15,721 bases of DNA from UBA1715 sp045599365 (GTDB lineage: Bacteria; Bacteroidota; Bacteroidia; Bacteroidales; UBA1715). The stretch lies in the NCBI GenBank assembly GCA_045599365.1, contig JAZRVS010000186.1:1-15721 (forward strand), given 5' to 3'. A model generated the notes under the pieces. That model saw only the letters and a program-made list of their open reading frames with translations. It was not told the origin of the DNA and made no database searches. Shown one piece after another: positions 1 through 7,808 of the stretch (its first letter is position 1; every line of letters begins with the position of its first letter). Both the position numbers and the translations under genes were made by a program.

Positions 1-741
1 CTTGTTGAAATGGAAGTTCGTGAATTGTTGAGCAAATATGATTTCGATGGCGATAATACTCCTATCATTCGTGGTTCTGCTCTTGGTGCTTTGAATGGTG
101 AAGCTCAATGGGAAGATAAAGTTATGGAATTGATGGATGCTGTTGATACATGGATTCCACTTCCTCCACGTGAAAACGAAAAACCATTCTTGATGCCAAT
201 CGAAGACATCTTCTCTATTACAGGTCGTGGTACAGTTGCTACAGGTCGTATAGAAAGAGGTGTTATCCATACTGGTGATGAAATGCAAATTATTGGTTTC
301 GACGCTAACTTGAAAACAACTTGTACTGGTGTTGAAATGTTCCGTAAACTTCTTGATGAAGGACAATCAGGTGATAATGTTGGTTTGTTGCTTCGTGGTA
401 TCGAAAAAGATCAAATCAAACGTGGTATGGTTATCTGTAAACCAGATTCAATCAAACCTCACAAGAAATTCAAAGCTGAAGTTTATGTATTGAGTAAAGA
501 CGAAGGTGGTCGTCACACACCATTCCATAACAAATATCGTCCTCAATTCTACATCCGTACTACTGACGTTACAGGAGAAATCACATTGCCAGAAGGTGTA
601 GAAATGGTAATGCCAGGTGATAACGTAACAATTACTGTTGATTTGCTTTCTCACGTAGCTCTTAACGAAGGTCTTCGTTTCGCAATCCGTGAAGGTGGTC
701 GTACAGTAGGTGCTGGTCAAGTAACTGAAATTATTGAATAG
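1..741 (+). CDS. tuf: Elongation factor Tu, C-terminal part (5' end outside window)
   Basis: EF-Tu is the GTPase that delivers aminoacyl-tRNA to the ribosomal A site. The frame is open from base 1 (Leu-Val-Glu-Met...), so the Met at position 10 is internal and the gene begins upstream. 246 residues are visible of about 395, so roughly 150 residues of the G domain are missing. Visible parts are the end of the G domain with the G5 signature G-S-A-L (window residues 25-28), domain II starting near PFLMPIEDIFSITGRGTVAT, and domain III with the FKAEVYVLSKDEGGRHTPF segment and the usual C-terminus GAGQVTEIIE. Nothing is broken in the visible part. Next to tRNA-Trp and secE this is the usual Bacteroidota arrangement. 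Whether the genome has a second tuf cannot be seen here. Confidence 0.98.
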   Translation, partial: LVEMEVRELLSKYDFDGDNTPIIRGSALGALNGEAQWEDKVMELMDAVDTWIPLPPRENEKPFLMPIEDIFSITGRGTVATGRIERGVIHTGDEMQIIGFDANLKTTCTGVEMFRKLLDEGQSGDNVGLLLRGIEKDQIKRGMVICKPDSIKPHKKFKAEVYVLSKDEGGRHTPFHNKYRPQFYIRTTDVTGEITLPEGVEMVMPGDNVTITVDLLSHVALNEGLRFAIREGGRTVGAGQVTEIIE

Positions 742-756
742 TACAATTTGTTCAAG

Positions 757-782
757 AAAGGGGTTGGGTAACCAATCCCTTT
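757..782 (+). terminator. Hairpin between tuf and tRNA-Trp
   Basis: An 11-bp stem (757-767 with 772-782, one G-U pair) closes on a GTAA loop of the GNRA type. No T-tract follows, only AATAA and then the tRNA at 788. It could be a weak or partial terminator for tuf, or a stabilising 3' end and processing signal that separates tuf mRNA from the tRNA precursor. The pairing is seen directly; the function is inferred. Confidence 0.45.
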
Positions 783-787
783 AATAA

Positions 788-860
788 AGGGGTATAGCTC
801 AGTTGGTAGAGTAGTGGTCTCCAAAACCATTGGTCGAGGGTTCGAGTCCTTCTGCCCCTG
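788..860 (+). tRNA. trnW: tRNA-Trp (anticodon CCA)
   Basis: A complete 73-nt cloverleaf can be folded by eye. The acceptor stem AGGGGTA pairs with TGCCCCT (853-859, one G-U), followed by discriminator G at 860. The D arm is GCTC-AGTTGGTA-GAGT. The anticodon stem GTGGT/ACCAT carries the seven-base loop CTCCAAA, giving anticodon CCA. The T arm is GAGGG-TTCGAGT-CCTTC. The 3' CCA is not fully encoded (CAA follows the discriminator), so it would be added after transcription. G73 agrees with bacterial tryptophan identity. It lies between tuf and secE. Confidence 0.97.
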
Positions 861-876
861 CAAATAAAGAAATACA

Positions 877-1071
877 ATGGGACTAAAAACATACGTAAAG
901 GAATCGTACAACGAATTGGTTCACAAAACTACGTGGCCAACTTGGTCTGAACTTCAGTCAAGCGCTATCGTTGTTTTGGTTGCAACCTTTATTATTGCAC
1001 TTATAGTTTTAGTAATGGATTTCTCCTTCTCGTTAATCATGAAAGATGGTATTTATGCCCTCTTGCGATAA
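877..1071 (+). CDS. secE: Preprotein translocase subunit SecE
   Basis: SecE clamps SecY in the SecYEG channel of the inner membrane. The protein is 64 residues, the short single-span form. An amphipathic N-terminal helix carries the family motif V-H-K-T-T-W-P-T-W-S-E-L (residues 15-26, the conserved Trp-Pro). It is followed by one hydrophobic transmembrane segment at about residues 30-50. The start ATG lies 16 nt after the tRNA and agrees with the normal N-terminus. Position directly before nusG is the classic secE-nusG pair. Confidence 0.96.
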   Translation: MGLKTYVKESYNELVHKTTWPTWSELQSSAIVVLVATFIIALIVLVMDFSFSLIMKDGIYALLR

Positions 1072-1082
1072 TTTTTTTGAAC

Positions 1083-1700
1083 ATGGCAAAGACAGTTAAA
1101 AAAGAAAACGAGAAAAAGGAACCCGCTTACATTTTTGAAAAAAATTGGTACGTGGTGAAGGCCATGAGCGGGAAAGAAAAAAGAGTCCAAGAAAGAATTC
1201 AATATGAGGTGTCTCATAGTGGACTTGAGAATTTGGTGTCTCAAGTCCTGATTCCTACGGAAAAAGTTTTCCAAATTAAAAACGGGAAAAAAGTTCAAAA
1301 AGAAAAAATCTATCTGCCTGGTTATGTCTTGATAGAAGCAATTCTAAAGGCTAACGTGGGTGATTCGGAAATAAACATAGCGGGAACTATAAACAACCTA
1401 GACGGAGTTATTGGATTTTTAACGGCAGAACGTCATGGTGCTTACCCTATGCCTTTGCGGTTAAGTGAGGTTAATCGTATTTTAGGCAAAGTCGACGAAC
1501 TTGCCGAAAGTGAAGAAGATTCAGTTATTCCTTTCGTTGTTGGCGAAGTTGTGAAAGTTACCGACGGACCATTTAATGGTTTTTCTGGAAATGTTCAAAA
1601 AATCAATGCAGAAAAGAAAAAATTATCTGTGGAAGTAAAAGTGTTCGGTCGTGCAACTATTCTCGAATTAGGATTTATGCAAGTTGAAAAAGAATCTTAA
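1083..1700 (+). CDS. nusG: Transcription termination/antitermination factor NusG
   Basis: NusG binds RNA polymerase, modulates pausing and Rho termination, and couples transcription to translation. The protein has 205 residues from the ATG at 1083. An in-frame TTG at 1077 would add two residues but has no support. A charged N-terminal extension (about 1-19, Lys/Glu rich) precedes the NGN domain, which opens with NWYVVKAMSGKEKRV (21-35) and contains Y-L-P-G-Y-V. A KOW domain starts at about residue 151 (FVVGEVVKVTDGPFNGFSG). The length is somewhat above the roughly 180 residues of many NusG proteins, because of the N-terminal tail and a loop in NGN. It starts 11 nt after secE. Confidence 0.97.
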   Translation: MAKTVKKENEKKEPAYIFEKNWYVVKAMSGKEKRVQERIQYEVSHSGLENLVSQVLIPTEKVFQIKNGKKVQKEKIYLPGYVLIEAILKANVGDSEINIAGTINNLDGVIGFLTAERHGAYPMPLRLSEVNRILGKVDELAESEEDSVIPFVVGEVVKVTDGPFNGFSGNVQKINAEKKKLSVEVKVFGRATILELGFMQVEKES

Positions 1701-1718
1701 TAATAAATAATAAGCGTT

Positions 1719-2159
1719 ATGGCAAAAGAAGTAGCAGGTCTAATCAAATTGCAGATTAAGGGTGGCGCTGCAAATCCATCACCTCCAGTAGGTCCAGCTC
1801 TTGGTTCTAAGGGTGTGAATATTATGGATTTTTGCAAGCAATTCAATGCAAAAACACAAGACCAAGCTGGTAAGGTGTTACCAGTAATTATCACGGTTTA
1901 TTCAGACAAGTCATTTACATTTGTTGTAAAAACTCCTCCTGTAGCAGTACAGTTGTTGGAAGCAACAAAACAAAAAAGTGGCTCTGCAGAACCAAATAGA
2001 AAGAAAGTTGCGAGTGTAACTTGGGATCAGGTAAAGGCTATCGCTGAATCAAAACTTCCAGACTTGAATTGTTTTACAGTTGCTGCAGGTATGGAAATGG
2101 TTGCTGGTACAGCACGTAGTATGGGTATAACAGTTGAAGGTGAAAAGCCAACACTCTAA
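1719..2159 (+). CDS. rplK: 50S ribosomal protein L11
   Basis: L11 binds 23S rRNA at the GTPase-associated centre, together with L10 and L7/L12, and is the usual target site region of thiopeptides. The length of 146 residues is normal. The N-terminal domain has the Pro-rich signature P-S-P-P-V-G-P-A-L-G (near residues 20-30) followed by GVNIMDFCKQFN. The C-terminal RNA-binding domain ends with G-T-A-R-S-M-G-I-T-V. It lies 18 nt after nusG and 12 nt before rplA. No L1-binding leader structure is obvious upstream. Confidence 0.98.
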   Translation: MAKEVAGLIKLQIKGGAANPSPPVGPALGSKGVNIMDFCKQFNAKTQDQAGKVLPVIITVYSDKSFTFVVKTPPVAVQLLEATKQKSGSAEPNRKKVASVTWDQVKAIAESKLPDLNCFTVAAGMEMVAGTARSMGITVEGEKPTL

Positions 2160-2171
2160 AACATTGAAACG

Positions 2172-2861
2172 ATGAAGCTTACAAAAAATAAAAAATTAGC
2201 TCTTGAAAAAATAGAGAAAGGCAAAGCATACGCCATTGAGGAGGCAGCTCAATTAGTAAAGGATATTACTACTACTAAATTTGATGCTTCTATTGATATG
2301 GATGTTCGTTTGGGTGTAGATCCTAAGAAAGCAAACCAAATGGTACGTGGTGTTGTTACTCTTCCTTACGGAACTGGTAAACAAGTACGTGTTTTGGTGC
2401 TTTGTACTCCTGATAAAGAAAAAGAAGCTCAAGAAGCTGGCGCAGACTATTATGGTCTTGACGAATACATTGAAAAAATCAAAGCTGGTTGGACTGACGT
2501 AGATGTTATTATCACAATGCCTACAATTATGGCTAAAATCGGAGCTCTTGGTCGTGTTCTTGGTCCACGTGGTTTGATGCCAAACCCAAAAAGTGGAACC
2601 GTGACTATGGATATCGCAAAAGCTGTTGCTGAAGTAAAAGCAGGTAAGATAGACTTTAAAGTTGACAAATTCGGTATTGTTCATGCTTCTATAGGAAAGG
2701 CGTCTTTCGCACCAGAAGCAATTGTTGGCAATGCAAAGGAATTCGTTAATATGATTAACAAGTTGAAACCTGTCTCTGCAAAGGGAACGTATGTAAAAAG
2801 TATCTATATTTCTTCTACTATGAGTCCTGGAATTCAAGTAGATACAAAATCATTAATGTAA
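2172..2861 (+). CDS. rplA: 50S ribosomal protein L1
   Basis: L1 forms the mobile L1 stalk that helps release deacylated tRNA from the E site. In many bacteria it also represses its own operon. It has 229 residues, normal for the family. The family signature L-G-P-R-G-L-M-P-N-P lies at residues 130-139, followed by K-S-G-T-V-T. The two-domain alpha/beta layout is consistent with length and motif position. It sits between rplK and rplJ with short spacers and is probably co-transcribed. Confidence 0.98.
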   Translation: MKLTKNKKLALEKIEKGKAYAIEEAAQLVKDITTTKFDASIDMDVRLGVDPKKANQMVRGVVTLPYGTGKQVRVLVLCTPDKEKEAQEAGADYYGLDEYIEKIKAGWTDVDVIITMPTIMAKIGALGRVLGPRGLMPNPKSGTVTMDIAKAVAEVKAGKIDFKVDKFGIVHASIGKASFAPEAIVGNAKEFVNMINKLKPVSAKGTYVKSIYISSTMSPGIQVDTKSLM

Positions 2862-2880
2862 TTGTAAAGCGAGGATTGTT

Positions 2881-3402
2881 ATGGATATAGCACAAAAAAG
2901 AGATATAGTTGAGAGTATCGTTAGTAAGATTAACGAAAACGGTCACTTTTACATCGCTGATATTGAAGCATTAAATGCTGAGAATACATCAGCTTTGCGT
3001 AGAAAATGTTTTGAAAATGGTATTGAAATAGTTGTTGTAAAGAATACTCTTTTAAAGAAAGCTTTAGAACAAGTTGAAGGCGATTTTGAAGATCTTTATG
3101 GCGTTTTGAAAGGTACTACGTCTGTTTTGTTCTGTAAAACAGCAAATGTGCCTGCAAAAATGATTAAAGAATTCCGTAAGTCTGGTCAAACAAAACCAGT
3201 TCTTAAAGGTGCCTATGCTGAACAATGCATCTATATTGGCGATGACCAACTTGATGCATTAGCAACAATCAAATCTAAGGCTGAACTTATTGGAGATATC
3301 GTTGCACTTCTTCAATCTCCAATGCAACAAGTACTTGGTTCTTTGGAATCAGGAAAGAATACACTTGCTGGCATTGTAAAAACATTATCAGAAAAAGAAT
3401 AA
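2881..3402 (+). CDS. rplJ: 50S ribosomal protein L10
   Basis: L10 anchors the L7/L12 dimers to the ribosomal stalk base. It has 173 residues. The N-terminal rRNA-binding domain has the usual core V-V-V-K-N-T-L-L-K-K-A-L-E, and the C-terminal helix that binds L7/L12 dimers ends in a typical Lys/Glu tail. The gap to rplA is only 19 nt, so there is no room for a long L10-binding leader like that of E. coli directly upstream. Any autoregulation must act elsewhere. It is followed by rplL after 40 nt. Confidence 0.97.
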   Translation: MDIAQKRDIVESIVSKINENGHFYIADIEALNAENTSALRRKCFENGIEIVVVKNTLLKKALEQVEGDFEDLYGVLKGTTSVLFCKTANVPAKMIKEFRKSGQTKPVLKGAYAEQCIYIGDDQLDALATIKSKAELIGDIVALLQSPMQQVLGSLESGKNTLAGIVKTLSEKE

Positions 3403-3442
3403 ATAATAATAACGTAATAGTAACATTTTAATTAACAAAGTT

Positions 3443-3820
3443 ATGGCAGATTTAAAAGCATTAGCAGAAGAATTAGTAAATCTTAGCGTAAAAGACGTAA
3501 AAGAACTAGCTGACATTCTTAAAGAAGAATATGGTATCGAACCAGCAGCAGCAGCAGTAGCAGTAGCAGCAGCTCCAGCAGCAGGTGGTGCAGCAGCAGC
3601 TGAAGAAAAATCAGAATTCGATGTAATTTTGAAAAACGCAGGTGCAGCTAAACTTCAAGTTGTAAAAGTTGTAAAAGAAGTTACTGGTTTAGGTCTTAAA
3701 GAAGCAAAAGATATTTGCGACCAAGCTCCTAAAGCTGTAAAAGAAAAAGTTTCTAAAGACGAAGCTGAAAAAATTAAAGCTCAATTGGAAGAAGCTGGAG
3801 CAGAAGTTGAACTTAAGTAA
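3443..3820 (+). CDS. rplL: 50S ribosomal protein L7/L12
   Basis: L7/L12 is the multi-copy stalk protein that recruits and stimulates translational GTPases such as EF-Tu and EF-G. It has 125 residues. The N-terminal dimerisation domain covers about residues 1-33. An Ala/Val-rich flexible hinge (about 34-55, mostly GCA codons) follows. The C-terminal factor-binding domain contains K-L-Q-V-V-K-V-V-K-E-V-T-G-L-G-L-K-E-A-K. The GCA run at about 3542-3602 encodes the hinge and is not a separate repeat element. Confidence 0.98.
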   Translation: MADLKALAEELVNLSVKDVKELADILKEEYGIEPAAAAVAVAAAPAAGGAAAAEEKSEFDVILKNAGAAKLQVVKVVKEVTGLGLKEAKDICDQAPKAVKEKVSKDEAEKIKAQLEEAGAEVELK

Positions 3821-3842
3821 GATAGCATAATCTTATAAAATC

Positions 3843-3875
3843 AAGGTTTTAGCCGCTATAAGTGGCTAAAACCTT
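3843..3875 (+). terminator. Strong hairpin between rplL and rpoB (attenuator or processing site)
   Basis: The arms 3843-3854 and 3864-3875 are perfectly complementary over 12 bp (AAGGTTTTAGCC). The stem extends to 14 bp inward with a G-U and a C-G pair, leaving a 5-nt loop (TATAA). Only four T follow the GC part before GAC, so it should terminate partially at best. In E. coli the rplL-rpoB gap holds an attenuator and an RNase III site that set the ratio of ribosomal protein to polymerase. This hairpin is in the equivalent place. The structure is seen; the role is inferred by analogy. Confidence 0.7.
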
Positions 3876-3919
3876 TTGACGTACAAGTAGTTCAAGTTCA
3901 ATATATTCAACTTTGCAAA

Positions 3920-6900
3920 ATGAAAACAAAAGAAAGAGTTAGTTTCTCAAAAATTAAAAATAAATTAGACTATCCTGATTTCTTGGAAATTCAGTTGAAG
4001 TCTTTCAATGAGTTCTTTAAAGTTGATTCTACACAAGAAGAACGCAAAAATGAGGGTTTAAGCGAAGTATTTAATGAAAACTTTCCTATCGCTGATACTC
4101 GCAACAATTTCGTGTTGGAATTTCTTGATTATCAGTTAGATCCGCCAAGATATTCAATAGAAGAATGCTTGGATAGAGGTTTAACTTTTAGTATTCCTTT
4201 GAAAGCGAAGTTAAAATTATATTGTACAGATCCTGAACATGAAGATTTTCAAACTGTAGTTCAAGATGTATATCTTGGAACTATTCCGTTTATGACACCA
4301 AGAGGTACGTTTGTCATAAATGGAGCTGAACGCGTAGTTGTTTCTCAATTACATCGTTCTCCAGGTGTTTTCTTCGGTCAAAGCATCCATACAAATGGTA
4401 CTAAGTTGTATTCTGCTCGTATTATTCCATTCAAAGGCTCTTGGATTGAGTTTGCTACAGATATCAATGGCGTTATGTATGCTTACATTGATCGTAAAAA
4501 GAAGTTACCTGTAACAACATTACTTCGTGCTATCGGTTTCGAAAGTGATAAAAATATTCTTGAAATTTTCGATTTGGCCGAAGAAGTAAAAGTTTCTAAA
4601 GCAGTACTTAAAAAGTCTGAAGGTAGAACTTTAGCCGCTCGTGTCTTAAAATCATGGACGGAGGATTTCGTTGATGAAGATACAGGCGAAGTTGTTTCTA
4701 TAGAAAGAAATGAAATAATCGTAGAACGTGAGGTCGTTATAGAAAAGGAACATATTGACTTGATTTTAGAGTCTGGTCAAAAGACTATCCTTCTTCATAA
4801 GGAAGACCAAAATTCTTCTGATTTTGACATTATATATAACACGTTACAAAAAGATCCTTGTAACTCTGAAAAAGAAGCTATCTTCTATATCTATCGCCAG
4901 TTGCGTAATGCAGAACCACCTGATGAAATGACTGCTCGTGATGTGATAGAAAAGTTATTCTTCTCTGATAAGAGATACGACTTGGGTGAAGTTGGTCGTT
5001 ATAGAATTAATACAAAATTGTATAGCAATTTGCCAGCTAGCGAAGAGAAGGAAACTACACGTGTATTGACTAAAAAGGATATTATCGAAATCATCAAATA
5101 TCTAATTCAACTTATTAACTCTAAGGCTGATGTTGATGATATTGACCACTTGAGCAATCGTCGCGTGAGAACTGTAGGTGAACAACTTCACAATCAGTTT
5201 GGCGTTGGTTTAGCTCGTATGGCTCGTACAATTCGTGAGAGAATGAATGTACGTGATAATGAAGTGTTTACTCCTATAGAATTGATTAATTCAAAGACAT
5301 TGTCTTCTGTTATTAATTCGTTCTTCGGAACAAACCAACTTTCTCAATTTATGGATCAAACTAATCCACTTGGCGAAATGACTCACAAACGTCGTTTGTC
5401 TGCTCTTGGTCCTGGCGGTTTGTCTCGTGAAAGAGCTGGTTTCGAGGTTCGAGACGTTCACTATACTCACTATGGTCGTCTTTGTCCTATTGAAACTCCA
5501 GAAGGTCCAAATATCGGTTTGATTTCATCTTTATGCGTTTTCGCAAAGGTTAATAATCTTGGCTTTATTGAAACTCCATATCGTAAAGTTACAGATGGTA
5601 AGGTTGATCTTTCTCCAGAAGGTATTGTTTACTTGAGTGCAGAAGAAGAAGACGGAAAAACAATCGCCCAAGCTGATTCAGAATTGAATGCTGATGGTTC
5701 TTTTGTTTCAAGTAAAGTTAAAGCTCGTTTGGAAGCAGATTTCCCTATCGCATCTCCTGAAGATATTTCTTATATGGAAGTTGCTCCTAACCAAATCGCA
5801 TCTATTGCAGCTTCATTGATTCCATTCTTGGAACATGATGATGCTAACCGTGCTTTGATGGGATCAAACATGATGCGTCAGTCTGTTCCTTTATTGAGAG
5901 CTGAAGCTCCTATAGTTGGTACGGGTATTGAACGTCAAGTAATTCGCGATTCTCGTGTTCAAGTTACCGCTGAAGGAAGCGGTGTTGTTGAATATGTTGA
6001 TGCTCGTGAAATTCACGTGCGTTATGACAGAACCGCAGAGGAAGAATTCGTTAGTTTTGATGATAGTTTGGTTGTTTATCCAATTATTAAATTCCGTAAA
6101 ACAAACCAAAATACTTGTATCAACCTTCGTCCAATCGTTACCCGTGGTGAACGTGTAGAGAAAGGTCAATGTTTGACAGAGGGGTACTCTACTCAAAACG
6201 GAGAATTGGCAATTGGTCGTAACTTGAAAGTTGCATTCATGCCTTGGAAAGGTTACAACTTTGAGGATGCTATTGTAATTTCAGAACGCGTTGTTCGTGA
6301 AGATATTATGACATCAATCCATATTGATGAACACATATTGGAAGTTCGTGAAACGAAGCGAGGTTTAGAAGAATTTACTTCGGATATTCCTAATGTTGGA
6401 GAAGATGCTATCAAAAATTTGGATGAAAAGGGTCTTATCCGCGTTGGTGCATCTATTAAACCTGGTGATATCCTTATTGGTAAAATTACTCCAAAAGGTG
6501 AATCTGATCCTACTCCAGAAGAAAAGTTACTTCGTGCAATTTTCGGTGACAAGGCAGGCGATGTGAAGGATGCTTCGTTGAAGGCTCGTCCATCATTATA
6601 TGGTACTGTTATTGACAAGAAGTTGTTTGAAAGAACAATAAAAGATAAGAAAGCGAAAGCAAATGAAAAAATTCAACTTGAGAAGTTCAAGGCTGAATAT
6701 GATGCAAATATGAAGGCTGTAAGAGAGGTCTTGATACAAAAATTGTTCAAACTTGTTGAAGGAAAAACTTCTCAGTCTGTAAAGAATTATGCTGGAGAAA
6801 TACTTATCTCAAAAGGTGCTAAATTCACTCAAAAAGCGCTTAATGAAATTGCAGATTACACAGATGTTGTTACTGAAAAATGGACAACTGATGCTGAAAA

Positions 6901-7771
6901 AAATGAGGTAATTTCTAAATTGTTGCACAATTTCTGTAGAAAACAAAAAGAACTTGAAGGAGAATACAAACGTAAAGAGTATGCATTGTCGGTAGGCGAT
7001 GAATTACCATCGGGTATTGTTCAACTTGCTAAAGTTTATATTGCACAAAAACGTAAACTGAAAGTAGGTGATAAGATGGCTGGTCGTCACGGTAATAAAG
7101 GTATTGTTTCTCGTATTGTTAGGGACGAAGATATGCCTTTCTTGGCTGACGGTAGCATCGTAGATATCGTTTTGAATCCTCTTGGTGTGCCTTCTCGTAT
7201 GAACATCGGACAGATTTACGAAACAGTTCTTGGATGGGCAGGAAAAGAATTGGATCTTAATTTCGCTACACCTATTTTTGATGGTGCTTCATTGGACGAC
7301 ATTACAGAATATACGCGTAAAGCTGATGAAGTTGCTCGTAAAGCTGGTCGAGCAGGTGTTCCAGATTTCGGTAAAACATATTTGTACAATGGTGAAACAG
7401 GTGAGCGTTTTGACCAACCTGCAACTGTTGGTGTTATTTATATGTTGAAATTGGGGCACTTGATTGATGATAAAATGCATGCTCGTTCTATCGGTCCATA
7501 TTCTTTAATTACGCAACAACCTCTTGGTGGTAAAGCTCAATTTGGAGGTCAGCGTTTTGGAGAAATGGAAGTTTGGGCTATTGAGGCATTCGGTGCGTCA
7601 AATATATTGCAAGAAATTCTTACAATAAAATCAGATGATGTTCAAGGTCGTGCAAAAGCATACGAGGCAATTGTTAAAGGAGAACCTTTACCAACACCTC
7701 ACTTGCCAGAATCATTCAACGTTTTGTTGCATGAATTAAAAGGTTTGAGCCTTAACATTGATTTTGAATAA
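3920..7771 (+). CDS. rpoB: DNA-directed RNA polymerase subunit beta
   Basis: This is the catalytic beta subunit of RNA polymerase, 1283 residues and intact. The rifampicin pocket F-F-G-T-N-Q-L-S-Q-F-M-D-Q keeps the residues of the sensitive enzyme: D479, H489 and S494 correspond to E. coli D516, H526 and S531. The downstream block A-L-G-P-G-G-L-S-R-E-R-A-G-F-E-V-R and the nucleotide-contacting segment KVGDKMAGRHGNKG (1048-1061) are present. The C-terminus has the G-G-Q-R-F-G-E-M-E-V-W region. A Lys/Glu-rich segment around residues 890-1020 is an insertion typical of long-beta lineages. The start ATG follows CTTTGCAAA immediately. It is followed by rpoC after 37 nt. Confidence 0.99.
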   Translation: MKTKERVSFSKIKNKLDYPDFLEIQLKSFNEFFKVDSTQEERKNEGLSEVFNENFPIADTRNNFVLEFLDYQLDPPRYSIEECLDRGLTFSIPLKAKLKLYCTDPEHEDFQTVVQDVYLGTIPFMTPRGTFVINGAERVVVSQLHRSPGVFFGQSIHTNGTKLYSARIIPFKGSWIEFATDINGVMYAYIDRKKKLPVTTLLRAIGFESDKNILEIFDLAEEVKVSKAVLKKSEGRTLAARVLKSWTEDFVDEDTGEVVSIERNEIIVEREVVIEKEHIDLILESGQKTILLHKEDQNSSDFDIIYNTLQKDPCNSEKEAIFYIYRQLRNAEPPDEMTARDVIEKLFFSDKRYDLGEVGRYRINTKLYSNLPASEEKETTRVLTKKDIIEIIKYLIQLINSKADVDDIDHLSNRRVRTVGEQLHNQFGVGLARMARTIRERMNVRDNEVFTPIELINSKTLSSVINSFFGTNQLSQFMDQTNPLGEMTHKRRLSALGPGGLSRERAGFEVRDVHYTHYGRLCPIETPEGPNIGLISSLCVFAKVNNLGFIETPYRKVTDGKVDLSPEGIVYLSAEEEDGKTIAQADSELNADGSFVSSKVKARLEADFPIASPEDISYMEVAPNQIASIAASLIPFLEHDDANRALMGSNMMRQSVPLLRAEAPIVGTGIERQVIRDSRVQVTAEGSGVVEYVDAREIHVRYDRTAEEEFVSFDDSLVVYPIIKFRKTNQNTCINLRPIVTRGERVEKGQCLTEGYSTQNGELAIGRNLKVAFMPWKGYNFEDAIVISERVVREDIMTSIHIDEHILEVRETKRGLEEFTSDIPNVGEDAIKNLDEKGLIRVGASIKPGDILIGKITPKGESDPTPEEKLLRAIFGDKAGDVKDASLKARPSLYGTVIDKKLFERTIKDKKAKANEKIQLEKFKAEYDANMKAVREVLIQKLFKLVEGKTSQSVKNYAGEILISKGAKFTQKALNEIADYTDVVTEKWTTDAEKNEVISKLLHNFCRKQKELEGEYKRKEYALSVGDELPSGIVQLAKVYIAQKRKLKVGDKMAGRHGNKGIVSRIVRDEDMPFLADGSIVDIVLNPLGVPSRMNIGQIYETVLGWAGKELDLNFATPIFDGASLDDITEYTRKADEVARKAGRAGVPDFGKTYLYNGETGERFDQPATVGVIYMLKLGHLIDDKMHARSIGPYSLITQQPLGGKAQFGGQRFGEMEVWAIEAFGASNILQEILTIKSDDVQGRAKAYEAIVKGEPLPTPHLPESFNVLLHELKGLSLNIDFE

Positions 7772-7808
7772 GTAACGAAAAAATAACTTTTTAAAAGTTC
7801 ATATACAA

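Noticed and set aside
1077..1085. TTG at 1077 as the nusG start
   Set aside because: The ATG at 1083 is only two codons later and gives the natural N-terminus M-A-K; nothing favours the TTG.
2253..2837. 194-codon open frame on the minus strand opposite rplA
   Set aside because: It lies wholly opposite an intact ribosomal protein gene, has no recognisable motif and a Ser/Thr/Phe/Asn/Cys-rich composition typical of antisense frames of codon-biased genes.
3542..3602. GCA-rich run as a microsatellite
   Set aside because: It encodes the Ala-rich hinge of L7/L12, normal for the family, with mixed GCA/GTA/CCA/GCT codons.
3876..3907. TTGACG ... TATATT as an E. coli-type promoter for rpoB
   Set aside because: The spacer is 20 nt and Bacteroidota primary sigma factors use a different consensus; part of the TTG lies in the hairpin's T-run.
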